A stretch of 19,333 bases of DNA from Elusimicrobiota bacterium (GCA_016194625.1 JACQBB010000098.1:1-19333); one strand, 5' to 3'. Shown: positions 8,500 to 16,194, counted from the stretch's first letter. Notes: generated by a model not told the origin, from the sequence alone. Program-made: numbers and translations.

Positions 8500-10436
8500 A
8501 GCGGCTCCTGCTCGCCGCGCTCCTGTCCGCGCCGGTCGTCGGGCCCGCGCCGGCCCGCGCCGAGAACGACGCCGACCAGGTCTTCAAGTTCTTCGCGGAG
8601 GAGTCCAACGCGGTCACGGCCCTGCGCCGCCCCGCCGCGACGGACCGCTCGCCGCTCGCCGTCGACGTCATCACCGCCGACGAGATCCGCGCCTCCGGCG
8701 CGCTCGACGTCTGGGACCTGCTGCGCTTCCGCGTCGGGCTGGACGTGATCACCGCGCGGTCGCAGGCCGGCTACGACCGCGCGGTCGTCTCCGTGCGCGG
8801 CATCCCGCGCGACTCCGTCACCGAGCTGCGCGTGATGCTGGACGGACGCCCGGTGAACAGCGCGCTCGACCAGGGCGTGATCTGGAACCACATCCCGGTC
8901 CAGATCCAGGACGTCGACCGCGTCGAGATCGTGCGCGGGCCGAACGCCGCGCTGTACGGCTCGGGCGCGGGCTCCGGCGTCATCAACATCATCACCCGCC
9001 GCCCGTCGAAGTCGTTCGAGGCCTCGGCGACGGCCCTGGGCGGGACGCTGGCGACGCGCCAGGGCGAGGCGTCCGTCGAGGCCGCCCGCGACGACTGGGG
9101 CGTGCGGGTCAGCGCGTCCGACCGCTTCCAAGGGGGCTTCCCGAAGGCGGACGGGAGCGGGACCGCCGACGACTGGCTCCACAAGCAGGGCGCGAACGCG
9201 CGGACCTGGTACAAGCCGGCTCCGGACACCGACCTCGAGTTCCTCGTCGGCGCCGTCCGCGAGGGCCACGGGCTGAACGCGACGAACGACCCGCAGGTCT
9301 ACGGCTGGGACCATTACCAGACGGTGAAGCTGACGCAGGGCTTCGACGGCGGCTCCTCCCTGGAGGCGCGCGTCTCGCGGACCGACGACCAGCTCGTCGG
9401 CTCGCCGAACAGCAACGGGAACGTGTCGCAGACGCGCTGGTGGCGCTACGAGTCCGAGGCCTTCCACTCCGTGCCGTGGTGGGACGACCGCATGCACACC
9501 TCCTACGGCATCGACTGGAAGTACGAGGCGGCGACCGCCGACGAGCTGTTCGGGCCCGACGCGGGCGTGAAGACCAACCGCACCGTGCGCGGCTTCCTCC
9601 ATCAGGAGGTCCGGCTCCTGGACTCGCTGAGCGTGCTCGGCGGGTTCTCCAACGAGACCGCCAACGCCGGCGGCTGGCACAAGGACTTCCAGGTCGCCGC
9701 GCTGTGGTCGCCGCTCGAGGACCAGTCCTTCCGCGCCTCGTACTCCCGCGCGAACATGAAGCCGGGCCTCCAGCACCGCCACGCCGCGACGGCGTTCTCG
9801 CTCGGTTCTCCCGGCGTGAACGGGATCCTCCTGGGCAACCCGGACCTGAAGCCGTCGCCGCTCACCGACTACGAGGCCGGCTGGATGGGCCGGTTCCTCG
9901 ACCGCAAGCTCGAGACCGAGCTCACCGGCTATTACATGTACATCCAGGACCACTTCAACCTGGACGTCACGGCGATCCCGCCGGGCTACTTCTTCGCCGA
10001 GAACTACGACAACACGAACACGCTCCAGCTCCGCGGCCTGGAGGCCTCGGTGAAGTGGAAGTTCGGCGCCGGGCGCTCGCTGTACGCGAACTTCTCGCGC
10101 GAGACGGTCACCGACCAGGACCACCACACGCTCTACATCGCGACGACGCCGAAGCACAAGGCGAACCTGGGCTTCGACGCGTCGCTGCCGCGCGGCTTCC
10201 GGCTCTCCGCGAACGCAGGCTGGAAGGACGCCGCCCTCGCCGACTCGAACACCGGGACCACGCAGGACCCGATCCGTCCCTTCTGGCGCTTCGACGCGCG
10301 CGCCGCGTGGTCCCCGTGCGCGGACTTCGAGCTGTTCGTCTCCGGGATGAACCTCTTCGCCAAGAGCCGCCGCGAGTACATCGACGGCCTGGTCGTGCCG
10401 CGCACGGTGTTCACCGGCGCGACGGTGAGGTACTGA
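8496..10436 (+). CDS. TonB-dependent outer-membrane receptor
   Basis: This 646-residue protein has a signal peptide (cleavage near ARA-EN, residue 22), a plug domain (about 52-170) and a beta-barrel to the end. Plug landmarks are VITADEIRASGALDVWDLLR, RGIP, MLDGRPV, RVEIVRGPNAALYGSGA (142-158) and GVINIITRRP. The barrel ends in an aromatic residue (TVRY), as expected for assembly by BAM. The architecture is that of the BtuB/CirA/FepA group, which import corrinoids, siderophores or heme using TonB energy. The ligand cannot be read from sequence, and I see no clear TonB box. The GTG at 8496 overlaps the SDR stop by four bases; a GTG at 8493 is an alternative. A binding-protein gene follows three bases later, suggesting a single uptake unit. 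Confidence 0.95.
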   Translation: MKRLLLAALLSAPVVGPAPARAENDADQVFKFFAEESNAVTALRRPAATDRSPLAVDVITADEIRASGALDVWDLLRFRVGLDVITARSQAGYDRAVVSVRGIPRDSVTELRVMLDGRPVNSALDQGVIWNHIPVQIQDVDRVEIVRGPNAALYGSGAGSGVINIITRRPSKSFEASATALGGTLATRQGEASVEAARDDWGVRVSASDRFQGGFPKADGSGTADDWLHKQGANARTWYKPAPDTDLEFLVGAVREGHGLNATNDPQVYGWDHYQTVKLTQGFDGGSSLEARVSRTDDQLVGSPNSNGNVSQTRWWRYESEAFHSVPWWDDRMHTSYGIDWKYEAATADELFGPDAGVKTNRTVRGFLHQEVRLLDSLSVLGGFSNETANAGGWHKDFQVAALWSPLEDQSFRASYSRANMKPGLQHRHAATAFSLGSPGVNGILLGNPDLKPSPLTDYEAGWMGRFLDRKLETELTGYYMYIQDHFNLDVTAIPPGYFFAENYDNTNTLQLRGLEASVKWKFGAGRSLYANFSRETVTDQDHHTLYIATTPKHKANLGFDASLPRGFRLSANAGWKDAALADSNTGTTQDPIRPFWRFDARAAWSPCADFELFVSGMNLFAKSRREYIDGLVVPRTVFTGATVRY

Positions 10437-10439
10437 CCG

Positions 10440-11264
10440 GTGCCGCGACGACTCGCGCTCGCCGCCGTCGTGCTCGCCGCGGCCAACGCGCGCGCCGCCG
10501 ACGTCGTCGTGGTCGCTCCGGACCAGCCGACGGGCCCTTACGCCGAGGCCTTCAAGGGCGTCTGCGACGCCTTGGGCGTCTGCCCGCCGCTGCTGCCGCC
10601 CTCGGCCGCGCTGCCGCCGGGAACGCGCGTGGTCGTCGCGCTGGGAGGGCACGCCGCGCGCAAGCGCCTGCCCGCCAAGACGGTCCTGATCACCGCGCTG
10701 TGCCCGGGCTTCGAGGCCCGCCGCGGCGACGCCGACGCGCCGCTCGTCCGCGTGCGCTTGACCCCGTCGCCCGCCGAGTTCGTCCGCCGCCTCCAGCGTC
10801 TGAGCCCGCGGACGAAGCGCGTCGCGATGCTCTGGGACGCCGAGGCCTCCGGCCGCTACGCCGCGGAAGTGCGCGACGCCGCCCGCGCCCGCGGCGTCGA
10901 GGTCGTCGCGACGGAGGTCGCCGAGTCCGGCGACCTGCCGGGGGCCCTGCGCTCCCTGCCCGACGTCGACGCGATCTGGCTCGCGCCGGACCCCGACCTG
11001 GTGACGCCGGGGGTCTTCGCCGAGGTCGCCGAGGCCGCCCGCGCGCGCGGGGCGGCGTTCTTCTCCCCGGCGCCCGGGCTCACCCACGCCGGAGCGGACG
11101 CGGGGCTGGCCCCGACCTTCCGCGCGGCGGGGCTGCGCGCGGGACAGGCGGCGCGCGAGGCCCTGACGGCGCGCCCCGCGTCGGAGGCCGTCTATCCCGA
11201 CGACGCCGCCGAGCCGCCGCCCGCGCTGTTCGTCTCGACGCCTTCCGCCGGCCTGGCGCGCTGA
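10440..11264 (+). CDS. Exported ABC_sub_bind-type periplasmic binding protein
   Basis: The 274-residue protein has a short signal peptide (about residues 1-19, cleavage near ARA-AD). Its fold reads like the ABC transporter substrate-binding family PF04392: first-lobe strands VVVVAPD and RVVVALGG, the inter-lobe segment TKRVAMLWD followed by a helix and GVEVVATEV, DAIWLAPDPDLVTP, and the late GLRAGQAAREAL. This pattern is also shared by periplasmic sensor domains. It starts with GTG three bases after the receptor stop, with GAGG nine bases upstream. No permease or ATPase gene follows in this window, so any inner-membrane transporter would be encoded elsewhere, or the protein may capture or present ligand to the receptor. 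Confidence 0.75.
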   Translation: MPRRLALAAVVLAAANARAADVVVVAPDQPTGPYAEAFKGVCDALGVCPPLLPPSAALPPGTRVVVALGGHAARKRLPAKTVLITALCPGFEARRGDADAPLVRVRLTPSPAEFVRRLQRLSPRTKRVAMLWDAEASGRYAAEVRDAARARGVEVVATEVAESGDLPGALRSLPDVDAIWLAPDPDLVTPGVFAEVAEAARARGAAFFSPAPGLTHAGADAGLAPTFRAAGLRAGQAAREALTARPASEAVYPDDAAEPPPALFVSTPSAGLAR

Positions 11265-11274
11265 CCCGCCGCCG

Positions 11275-11305
11275 TTGCGCCGCCCCCGACGGATTCCGCT
11301 ATAAT
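11275..11305 (+). promoter_or_regulatory. Promoter of tRNA-Arg
   Basis: A perfect TATAAT at 11300-11305 lies nine bases before the tRNA 5' end at 11315. A possible -35, TTGCGC at 11275-11280, is 19 bases upstream, slightly long. It probably also drives the protease gene behind the tRNA. Confidence 0.65.
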
Positions 11306-11314
11306 CGGAAAGCC

Positions 11315-11386
11315 GTCCCCTTAGCTCAATGGATAGAGCTCCTGCCTTCTAAGCAGGCGATCCAGGTTCGATTCCTGGAGGGGACA
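11315..11386 (+). tRNA. tRNA-Arg (anticodon UCU)
   Basis: The cloverleaf can be drawn completely. The acceptor stem pairs GTCCCCT with AGGGGAC (7 bp). The D-arm is GCTC/GAGC with loop AATGGATA, the anticodon arm CCTGC/GCAGG with loop CTTCTAA, and the T-arm CCAGG/CCTGG with loop TTCGATT. The discriminator is A. The anticodon TCT (11348-11350) reads AGA and AGG arginine codons, which are rare in this GC-rich segment. CCA is not encoded and must be added by the CCA-adding enzyme. Confidence 0.97.
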
Positions 11387-11397
11387 AGGGATCTGAC

Positions 11398-11402
11398 AGG
11401 AG
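11398..11402 (+). promoter_or_regulatory. Shine-Dalgarno site of the secreted protease gene
   Basis: AGGAG lies seven bases before the ATG at 11410 and selects it over the second ATG at 11413. It sits only 12 bases after the tRNA 3' end, in the spacer that tRNA processing would leave on the mRNA. Confidence 0.7.
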
Positions 11403-11409
11403 ACCGCCC

Positions 11410-12381
11410 ATGATGACCGTGCTCGCCGCCCTCGCCCTCGTCCTCGCCGCCGCGCCCGCCCCGGCGGCGCCGACGCTGACCGCCAAGGAGATCTACGAGA
11501 AGGACTCGCGGTCCGTGGTCCTGATCATCGCCGGCCGCCCGTCGGGGCAGGGCGAGCTCGGCACCGGCTCCGTCATCGACGCGTCCGGACGGATCCTGAC
11601 GAACGCCCACGTCGTCATCGACGACAGGACCGGCCAGCCGTTCCCGACGATCCACGTGTACCTGAAGCCGGCCAAGGTCACCGGCGACCCGAGGGTCGAC
11701 ATGGTCGACCCGGTCTCCGCCAAGGTCGCGCGCTTCGACCGCGCGCTCGACCTGGCGCTGCTCGATCCGGCGAAGGCTCCCGCCGCGCCCGCGCTGACGC
11801 TCGGCGACGACTCCGCGGTGGAGCCCGGAGACCCCGTCGTCGCGATCGGCCACCCGGAGCAGGGCGGCCTGTGGACGCTGACGCAGGGCGTGGTCAGCGC
11901 GTTCGTCGCCGACCTCGGCGGCGTGCGGGGCAAGAACGCCTTCCAGACCGACGCGAGCATCAACCGCGGCAACTCCGGCGGCCCGCTGATCGACCGCTCC
12001 GGCGCGATCATCGGCGTGAACACCTCGATGGCGCGCAAGGCCGCCGACGGCCTGACCATCACGAGCGTCAACTTCTCGGTGCGTTCGTCGGTCGCGCGCG
12101 CCTGGATCGGGGGGGAGAGCCTCCCGCCCGCCGCCGTCGCCTCCGAGGCGGCGCCCGCGCCCGCCGTACCCGCGCCCGCGCCCGCGCCCGCGGCGCCGGC
12201 ACCCGCTCCGGCGGCGCCGACTCCGCCGCCGGCGCCGAAGACCAAGCCCGCGATGCTGACCCCCGCCAAGCCCTACCGCATCGACGACGTGATCGCGGCC
12301 GACATCAAGGAGCTGGAGGACCTCGGGAACGAGATGCACGAGGAGATCCGGCGCCGGGCGGCGCAGACGCCGAAGCCCTGA
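11410..12381 (+). CDS. Secreted trypsin-like (S1C/HtrA-type) serine protease lacking a PDZ domain
   Basis: The 323-residue protein has a signal peptide (about 1-19). The catalytic triad is clear: H67 in LTNAHVV, D114 in RALDLALL and S189 in RGNSGGPL, with GTGSVID before and VAIGHP and TQGVVS between them, as in DegP/HtrA proteins. The protease domain ends near 215. In place of the PDZ domains that HtrA proteins use to sense misfolded substrates, it has a Pro/Ala-rich linker (about 220-262) and a charged helical tail (about 270-318). Regulation and substrate selection must therefore differ from DegP. It should act in the periplasm. It follows tRNA-Arg by 23 bases with its own ribosome binding site but no visible promoter. 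The stop lies four bases from the stop of the convergent gene. Confidence 0.93.
   Translation: MMTVLAALALVLAAAPAPAAPTLTAKEIYEKDSRSVVLIIAGRPSGQGELGTGSVIDASGRILTNAHVVIDDRTGQPFPTIHVYLKPAKVTGDPRVDMVDPVSAKVARFDRALDLALLDPAKAPAAPALTLGDDSAVEPGDPVVAIGHPEQGGLWTLTQGVVSAFVADLGGVRGKNAFQTDASINRGNSGGPLIDRSGAIIGVNTSMARKAADGLTITSVNFSVRSSVARAWIGGESLPPAAVASEAAPAPAVPAPAPAPAAPAPAPAAPTPPPAPKTKPAMLTPAKPYRIDDVIAADIKELEDLGNEMHEEIRRRAAQTPKP
12150..12240 (+). repeat. Low-complexity Ala/Pro-coding tract in the protease gene
   Basis: The stretch is built from short GCGCCC/CCGGCG-like units encoding alternating alanine and proline. It forms the linker between protease domain and C-terminal helix. Such tracts are prone to replication slippage, so linker length may vary among strains. 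Confidence 0.6.
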
Positions 12382-12385
12382 GCGG

Positions 12386-12598
12386 CTAGAGCAGGAAGAC
12401 GAGGCTGGCCAGCGTCAGGACGGCTCCGGTGATGATGCGCTCGAAGTCCGCTTCCTTGCGCCCCGTCGCGAGGTAGTGCATCCCGGCCCCGAACAGGGTG
12501 ATCGCCGCCGCCCACTTCAGGGCGAACTTCGGCGTCATCTCGATGGCCGGCATCGGCTTCGTCGGGCCGGGCTCGGGCGCGACGACCAGGGAGAACAC
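12386..12598 (-). CDS. Small membrane protein with two predicted helices (70 residues)
   Basis: From a GTG at 12598, five bases after the stop of the HEAT-repeat gene, a 70-residue protein is encoded in the same direction. Residues 1-24 are Pro-rich and polar. A hydrophobic helix covers about 25-45 (FALKWAAAITLFGAGMHYLA), then a charged turn GRKEADFE, then a second hydrophobic helix 54-70 ending in SLVFLL at the very C-terminus. An internal ATG (12553) would give a 55-residue version with both helices. I do not recognise the family. Tight spacing and shared direction with the exported HEAT protein suggest one transcript. Confidence 0.6.
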   Translation of the reverse strand: MFSLVVAPEPGPTKPMPAIEMTPKFALKWAAAITLFGAGMHYLATGRKEADFERIITGAVLTLASLVFLL

Positions 12599-12603
12599 GG
12601 GGC

Positions 12604-13644
12604 TCAGGGCTTCCCGGCCGCCGCCTTCGCCGCCCACGCGTACCAGGCCGAGAGGTCGTTGCGGTCGAAGCTCTTCTTCGAGAGGAGGCCCAACAACGTG
12701 AACGCCAGGTCGCGGCTCTCGGGCTGGCTCAGCCGGAGCAGGACCGCCAGGCGCGGCGCCGCCGTCAGCATCGCCGGGCGATAGGCGTCCTTCTCGGCCA
12801 GCGGGACGAGCAGGCCCATCGCCTTGCCGCGCACCGACGCGGCCGGGTCGTCCAGGCGCGGGAGGACGTGGTCCAGCGCGATCGCCTGCTCCGGATGGTG
12901 GTTGGCGATGTCCGCCAGGATCTGCAGGGCGGCGCCGCGCACGCGCGCGTCGGCGTCGAGCAGGGCCTCGTGGCACAGGCTCGCGACCTCCGCGCCCGAC
13001 TCCGAATAGGCGAGCACGAACAACGCGTCGGCCCTGTCCTCGCCGTTCTCGTCGGCGCGCAGGACGCGCTTGAGGCCCTCGGACTTCTCCTTGGCCGCCT
13101 TGACGAAGGCCTGCTGCGCGGAGTCGAGCTCCGGCGTGCCGCCCCACAGGCAGTAGAAGCCCGGGCAGGCCGGGCGGTCCAGCGGCATCTCGCCGCGGCG
13201 CGACAGGAGCTCGCCCTTGGCCACGTACGCGCGCCAGGCGGCGAGCACGCCGTCGGGGTCCGGGATCTTCGCCTTCGGCTCCGGGGCGAACGCCAGGCGG
13301 GACGCGTCCGCGGCGTCCACCACGTCGAATATCGCGTACATCGCGTGGTCCACCGAGGTGAAGTACTCGGACGCGTGCAGGTCGACCCACTTCACGCCGG
13401 GGATCCCCGCGGCCTCCTTCTGCATCTCGACGCGCAGCGCCTCGGCCTTCTCGTCGCCGCCCGGAAGACGCTGGTTCTTGAAGCCGACGAACTGCTTGAG
13501 CCGCGGCTCGAAGCGCTTGCGCGCGTCGGCCTCCGTCAGCGCCGACGACCGGTACACGTCGATGCCGCGCAGGGTGGCCGTCGATTGCGCGGCCGCGGGA
13601 ACGGCCGCGGCCAGGAGGAGCCCCGAGAAGATCGCTGTTCGCAT
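12604..13644 (-). CDS. Exported HEAT-repeat protein of unknown function
   Basis: The 346-residue protein has a signal peptide (1-19, cleavage near AAA-QS). Residues 25-145 form a globular region I do not recognise (LKQFVGFKNQRLPGG, KWVDLHASEYFTSVDHAMYAIFD), and a CPGFYC pair (C160, C165) could form a disulfide or bind a metal. From about 204 to 322 it has helical repeats of HEAT/armadillo type, for example DADARVRGAALQILADIA and DPAASVRGKAMGLLVPLA. It ends with an aromatic segment LSAWYAWAAKA. HEAT repeats are protein-binding scaffolds, so a role in a periplasmic complex is likely but unproven. The ATG at 13644 follows a perfect TATAAT by six bases. It is divergent from the dipeptide epimerase gene. 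Confidence 0.8.
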   Translation of the reverse strand: MRTAIFSGLLLAAAVPAAAQSTATLRGIDVYRSSALTEADARKRFEPRLKQFVGFKNQRLPGGDEKAEALRVEMQKEAAGIPGVKWVDLHASEYFTSVDHAMYAIFDVVDAADASRLAFAPEPKAKIPDPDGVLAAWRAYVAKGELLSRRGEMPLDRPACPGFYCLWGGTPELDSAQQAFVKAAKEKSEGLKRVLRADENGEDRADALFVLAYSESGAEVASLCHEALLDADARVRGAALQILADIANHHPEQAIALDHVLPRLDDPAASVRGKAMGLLVPLAEKDAYRPAMLTAAPRLAVLLRLSQPESRDLAFTLLGLLSKKSFDRNDLSAWYAWAAKAAAGKP

Positions 13645-13650
13645 GGGCCG

Positions 13651-13656
13651 ATTATA
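13651..13656 (-). promoter_or_regulatory. -10 element of the HEAT-repeat gene
   Basis: A perfect TATAAT on the minus strand ends six bases before the ATG at 13644, predicting a leaderless mRNA. There is no TGn extension and no convincing -35. Confidence 0.6.
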
Positions 13657-13663
13657 CGAGATT

Positions 13664-13674
13664 TATCGTAAGCT
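13664..13674 (+). promoter_or_regulatory. Candidate -10 region of the epimerase gene
   Basis: TATCGT (13664-13669) and TAAGCT (13669-13674) both resemble a -10 hexamer. They lie 11 and 6 bases before the GTG at 13681. The sequence cannot decide between them, but either gives a leaderless or nearly leaderless transcript. The short AT-rich patch is shared with the divergent HEAT gene. Confidence 0.35.
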
Positions 13675-13680
13675 TTCGCC

Positions 13681-14733
13681 GTGAGCCGCACGACCCTGCG
13701 CCGCGCGACCGCCTCGATCCGCGAGACGCCCCTGAGGCGCCCGTTCGTCACCGCCCTGGGCACGCGCACCCACACGACCAACGTCGGGGTCGTCCTGCGC
13801 CTGGCGGGGGGGGCCGAAGGCTACGGCGAGGCGTCCACCTCGCTGGCGATGAAGCACCTGACCGCCCCGGCGCTTGAAAAAGCGCTCGACGGCCTGTGCC
13901 GGCGCGCGCTCGGCGCCGACGCGTCGGACTGGCGCGGCTTGGTGGACGACGCCTGGGCGCGCGCCGCGGACCTGCCGCCGGCGGTCGCCGCCTTCGAGTG
14001 CGCCCTGCTCTCGGCGCTCGCCGCCTCCGGCGGGACCGCGCTCGCCGCCTGGTTCGGAGGGGCCGCGCGGGAGCTGACCACCGACCTGACGATCTCGGCG
14101 TGGGACGACCCCGCGCTGACGCGCGCGGCCGCCGCCGAGGCGGCGCGCGGCGGCTTCGCGACGCTGAAGGTGAAAGTCGGCGGGACGCTCGCCGCGGACC
14201 TGGCGCGCGTGCGCGCGGTGCGCGCCGGGGCGCCGAAGGCGCGGCTCCTGCTCGACGGCAACCAGGGCCTCACGCCCGCCGGGACCCTGCGCCTGCTCGA
14301 GGCCGTCCTGAAGACCGGCGCCGAGGTGGACTTGATCGAGCAGCCGGTGCGCAAGGACGACCTGAAGGGGATGGCCTGGGTCGCCAAGCGCTGCCCCGTC
14401 CCCGTCGCCGCCGACGAGACCGTCGCCACGCCGGCTCAGGCCGCGCGCGCGCTGGAACTGGGCGCGGCGACCGCGGTCAATATAAAGCTCGCCAAGTCCG
14501 GCCTGTCGCGCGGCCTGGAGATCGCCGCGGTCGCGCGCGCGGCCGGCGCGCCGCTGATGATCGGCTGCATGGCCGAGACGGCGCGCGGGCTGGCGGCGTC
14601 CGTCCACTTCGCGCTGGGGACGGGCTTCTTCCGCTTCGTGAACCTGGACAGCGACGTCCTGCTGGCCGAAGGCCCCGGGGCCGCGCGCGCCGCGGGCTGG
14701 GTCCGCCGCGGGCCGCGGATCTCCCTGGACTGA
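13681..14733 (+). CDS. Dipeptide epimerase (enolase superfamily, L-Ala-D/L-Glu epimerase-like)
   Basis: The 350-residue enzyme belongs to the muconate-lactonizing subgroup of the enolase superfamily. Residues 1-125 are the capping domain with the flexible loop near TALGTRTHTTN. The barrel shows KVK at K163/K165, metal ligands D192 (LLDGNQ), E220 (LIEQP) and D245 (VAADET), and the second base K269 (VNIKLAK). DSD (D323, D325) matches the DxD motif in which the dipeptide ammonium group is held in Ala-Glu epimerases. The expected reaction is epimerisation of a dipeptide such as L-Ala-D-Glu from murein recycling, in the cytoplasm. Exact dipeptide specificity is not certain. The GTG at 13681 lies directly behind a candidate -10. 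A DUF1648 gene follows after one base. Confidence 0.9.
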   Translation: MSRTTLRRATASIRETPLRRPFVTALGTRTHTTNVGVVLRLAGGAEGYGEASTSLAMKHLTAPALEKALDGLCRRALGADASDWRGLVDDAWARAADLPPAVAAFECALLSALAASGGTALAAWFGGAARELTTDLTISAWDDPALTRAAAAEAARGGFATLKVKVGGTLAADLARVRAVRAGAPKARLLLDGNQGLTPAGTLRLLEAVLKTGAEVDLIEQPVRKDDLKGMAWVAKRCPVPVAADETVATPAQAARALELGAATAVNIKLAKSGLSRGLEIAAVARAAGAPLMIGCMAETARGLAASVHFALGTGFFRFVNLDSDVLLAEGPGAARAAGWVRRGPRISLD

Positions 14734-14734
14734 C

Positions 14735-15226
14735 ATGGACAAGCGCCCCGCGGCGGCGGCGTTCTGGATCGGCTTCCTGGCCAACCTCGCCCTGGCCGGG
14801 TTCGCCTGGACCGTCCTGCCGGCGCGCGTGGCGTCGCACTTCGACCTCGCCGGGAACCCGAACGCCTGGGCGCCGAAGGGGGTCTTCGTCGCGATCCAAG
14901 CCGGGGTCGTCCTCCTGCTCGGGCTCGCGATCGCCCTCAACGGCCGGCTCCTGCGCATGTCCGGAGCGCGGCTGAACCTGCCGCACAAGGAGCATTGGCT
15001 GGCGCCCGAGCGCCGCGAGGAGACGCTGGCCTGGCTCGACGCCTACATGGCCTGGTTCGGGGCCGCGACCTTCGCGCTGCTGCTCGACGTCTTCACGCAG
15101 GTCCTGCGCATGAACCTGGGCCGCGCCGGGCGCCTGGAGCACGCGGGCGCGAGCGTCGCGGCGTTCGCGGCCTTCGGCGTCGTCTGGGCGGCCGTGCTGC
15201 TGCGCCGCTTCTCGCGCCCGACCTAG
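14735..15226 (+). CDS. DUF1648-type integral membrane protein
   Basis: The 163-residue protein has about four hydrophobic segments. Between the first and second lies the DUF1648 signature LPARVASHFDLAGNPNAWAPK (about 28-48), as in proteins annotated with this domain and in SdpI-like immunity proteins. A second conserved block NLPHKEHWLAPERREETL is at about 79-96. Biochemical function is unknown for most members. It starts one base after the epimerase stop without a ribosome binding site, so translational coupling is likely. The stop codon shares a CTAG with the stop of the phosphoesterase on the other strand. Confidence 0.85.
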   Translation: MDKRPAAAAFWIGFLANLALAGFAWTVLPARVASHFDLAGNPNAWAPKGVFVAIQAGVVLLLGLAIALNGRLLRMSGARLNLPHKEHWLAPERREETLAWLDAYMAWFGAATFALLLDVFTQVLRMNLGRAGRLEHAGASVAAFAAFGVVWAAVLLRRFSRPT

Positions 15227-16194
15227 GCGCCGAGCGCCTTGGCCAGGCGCCGGCCGTACGCGCGCGCCGTCGCCGTCCACGAACGCGCGTGGTGGTGCTC
15301 GTGCGTCTCCAGGATCACCGGCGCGGTCGGGATGTGGAACACGCGCCCGTCCATCGCGTGGACGCGCTCGCGGATGCCGTGAGGCCCCACGTCCACGGTC
15401 AGGAAGTGGTGGAAGCGGTCCTCGTTGCCCGACGGGAACAGCGCCGAGCCGCCGCCCCCGGTCAGCACGTAGCGCACGCCCAGGTGGTCCTGCACGCCGA
15501 AGGCGTGCACGTGGCCCATGTAGACGCGGCTGACGCCGTTCTTGGCGACGACGTCCGAGAACTCGCGCGCGCCGCCGATGAAGCCGCCGAGCGAGTGGAT
15601 CTTGCCGACGCCGCCCCACAGCCCCAGGTGCACCGGCGGCATGTGCGTGAACACGACCTTGCGCAGGGGGGTGCTCAGCACCTTGTCGAGCCAGCGCAGC
15701 TGCGCCGGGGTCACGCGCTTGGAGCTGGAGTCCAGCACGACGAAGCGCGTGCGCGCGTGGTCGAAGAAGTAGTTCGCGGGACCGAACAGGCCGCGGTACA
15801 TCGTCGAGTGCGACTTGCCGTTGGGCCGCGAGCGGTCGTGGTTGCCGATCACCGTCAGGTACGGCCGGCCGCCCTTCCAGGCGCGCTTGAGCCGCGCGAA
15901 GAAGCCCTCGTAGCGGCGCGGCTCGCCCTTCTCGACCATGTCGCCCAGCTGGACGATGAAGTTCACCTTCTCGCGCTGGATGTCCGCCATCTGGCGCTCG
16001 AACACGCCCTCCTCGTTGAAGAGCTTGCGGTAGATCCAGAACCGCGAGGGCTCGCAGTCGCCCAGCACCGCGAAGGAGACGCGGTCGCCGCCCGCCGTCG
16101 GCAGGCGCGACAGGCGCTTCAGCTGCCGCTCGGTGCGCCAGCGCGACGACGCCTTGCGCAGGCGCTCGGACGGGGTGTGCTTCTGGTGGAACAT
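15223..16194 (-). CDS. Calcineurin-like metallophosphoesterase
   Basis: The 323-residue protein has the metallophosphoesterase motifs in order: GDCEPS (D46), QLGDMVEKG (D85), GNHD (N118, H119, D120), FTHMPP (H184) and GHVH (H228, H230). In the first motif the usual D-x-H reads D-C-E, so one metal-1 ligand histidine is replaced by glutamate (E48). The protein may still bind two metals with altered preference. There is no signal peptide, so it is probably cytoplasmic. The N-terminus is basic and the C-terminal tail is rich in histidine (HEHHHARSW). I chose the ATG at 16194 because AGGAG lies five bases upstream; the longer reading from a TTG at 16233 lacks this. Substrate is unknown; the family spans phosphodiesterases, phosphatases and nucleases. 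Confidence 0.88.
   Translation of the reverse strand: MFHQKHTPSERLRKASSRWRTERQLKRLSRLPTAGGDRVSFAVLGDCEPSRFWIYRKLFNEEGVFERQMADIQREKVNFIVQLGDMVEKGEPRRYEGFFARLKRAWKGGRPYLTVIGNHDRSRPNGKSHSTMYRGLFGPANYFFDHARTRFVVLDSSSKRVTPAQLRWLDKVLSTPLRKVVFTHMPPVHLGLWGGVGKIHSLGGFIGGAREFSDVVAKNGVSRVYMGHVHAFGVQDHLGVRYVLTGGGGSALFPSGNEDRFHHFLTVDVGPHGIRERVHAMDGRVFHIPTAPVILETHEHHHARSWTATARAYGRRLAKALGA

Noticed and set aside
8478..11087. 869-codon minus-strand open frame opposite the receptor and binding-protein genes
   Set aside because: It spans two real genes and the junction between them, and its product is Arg/Val/Gly-rich without domains.
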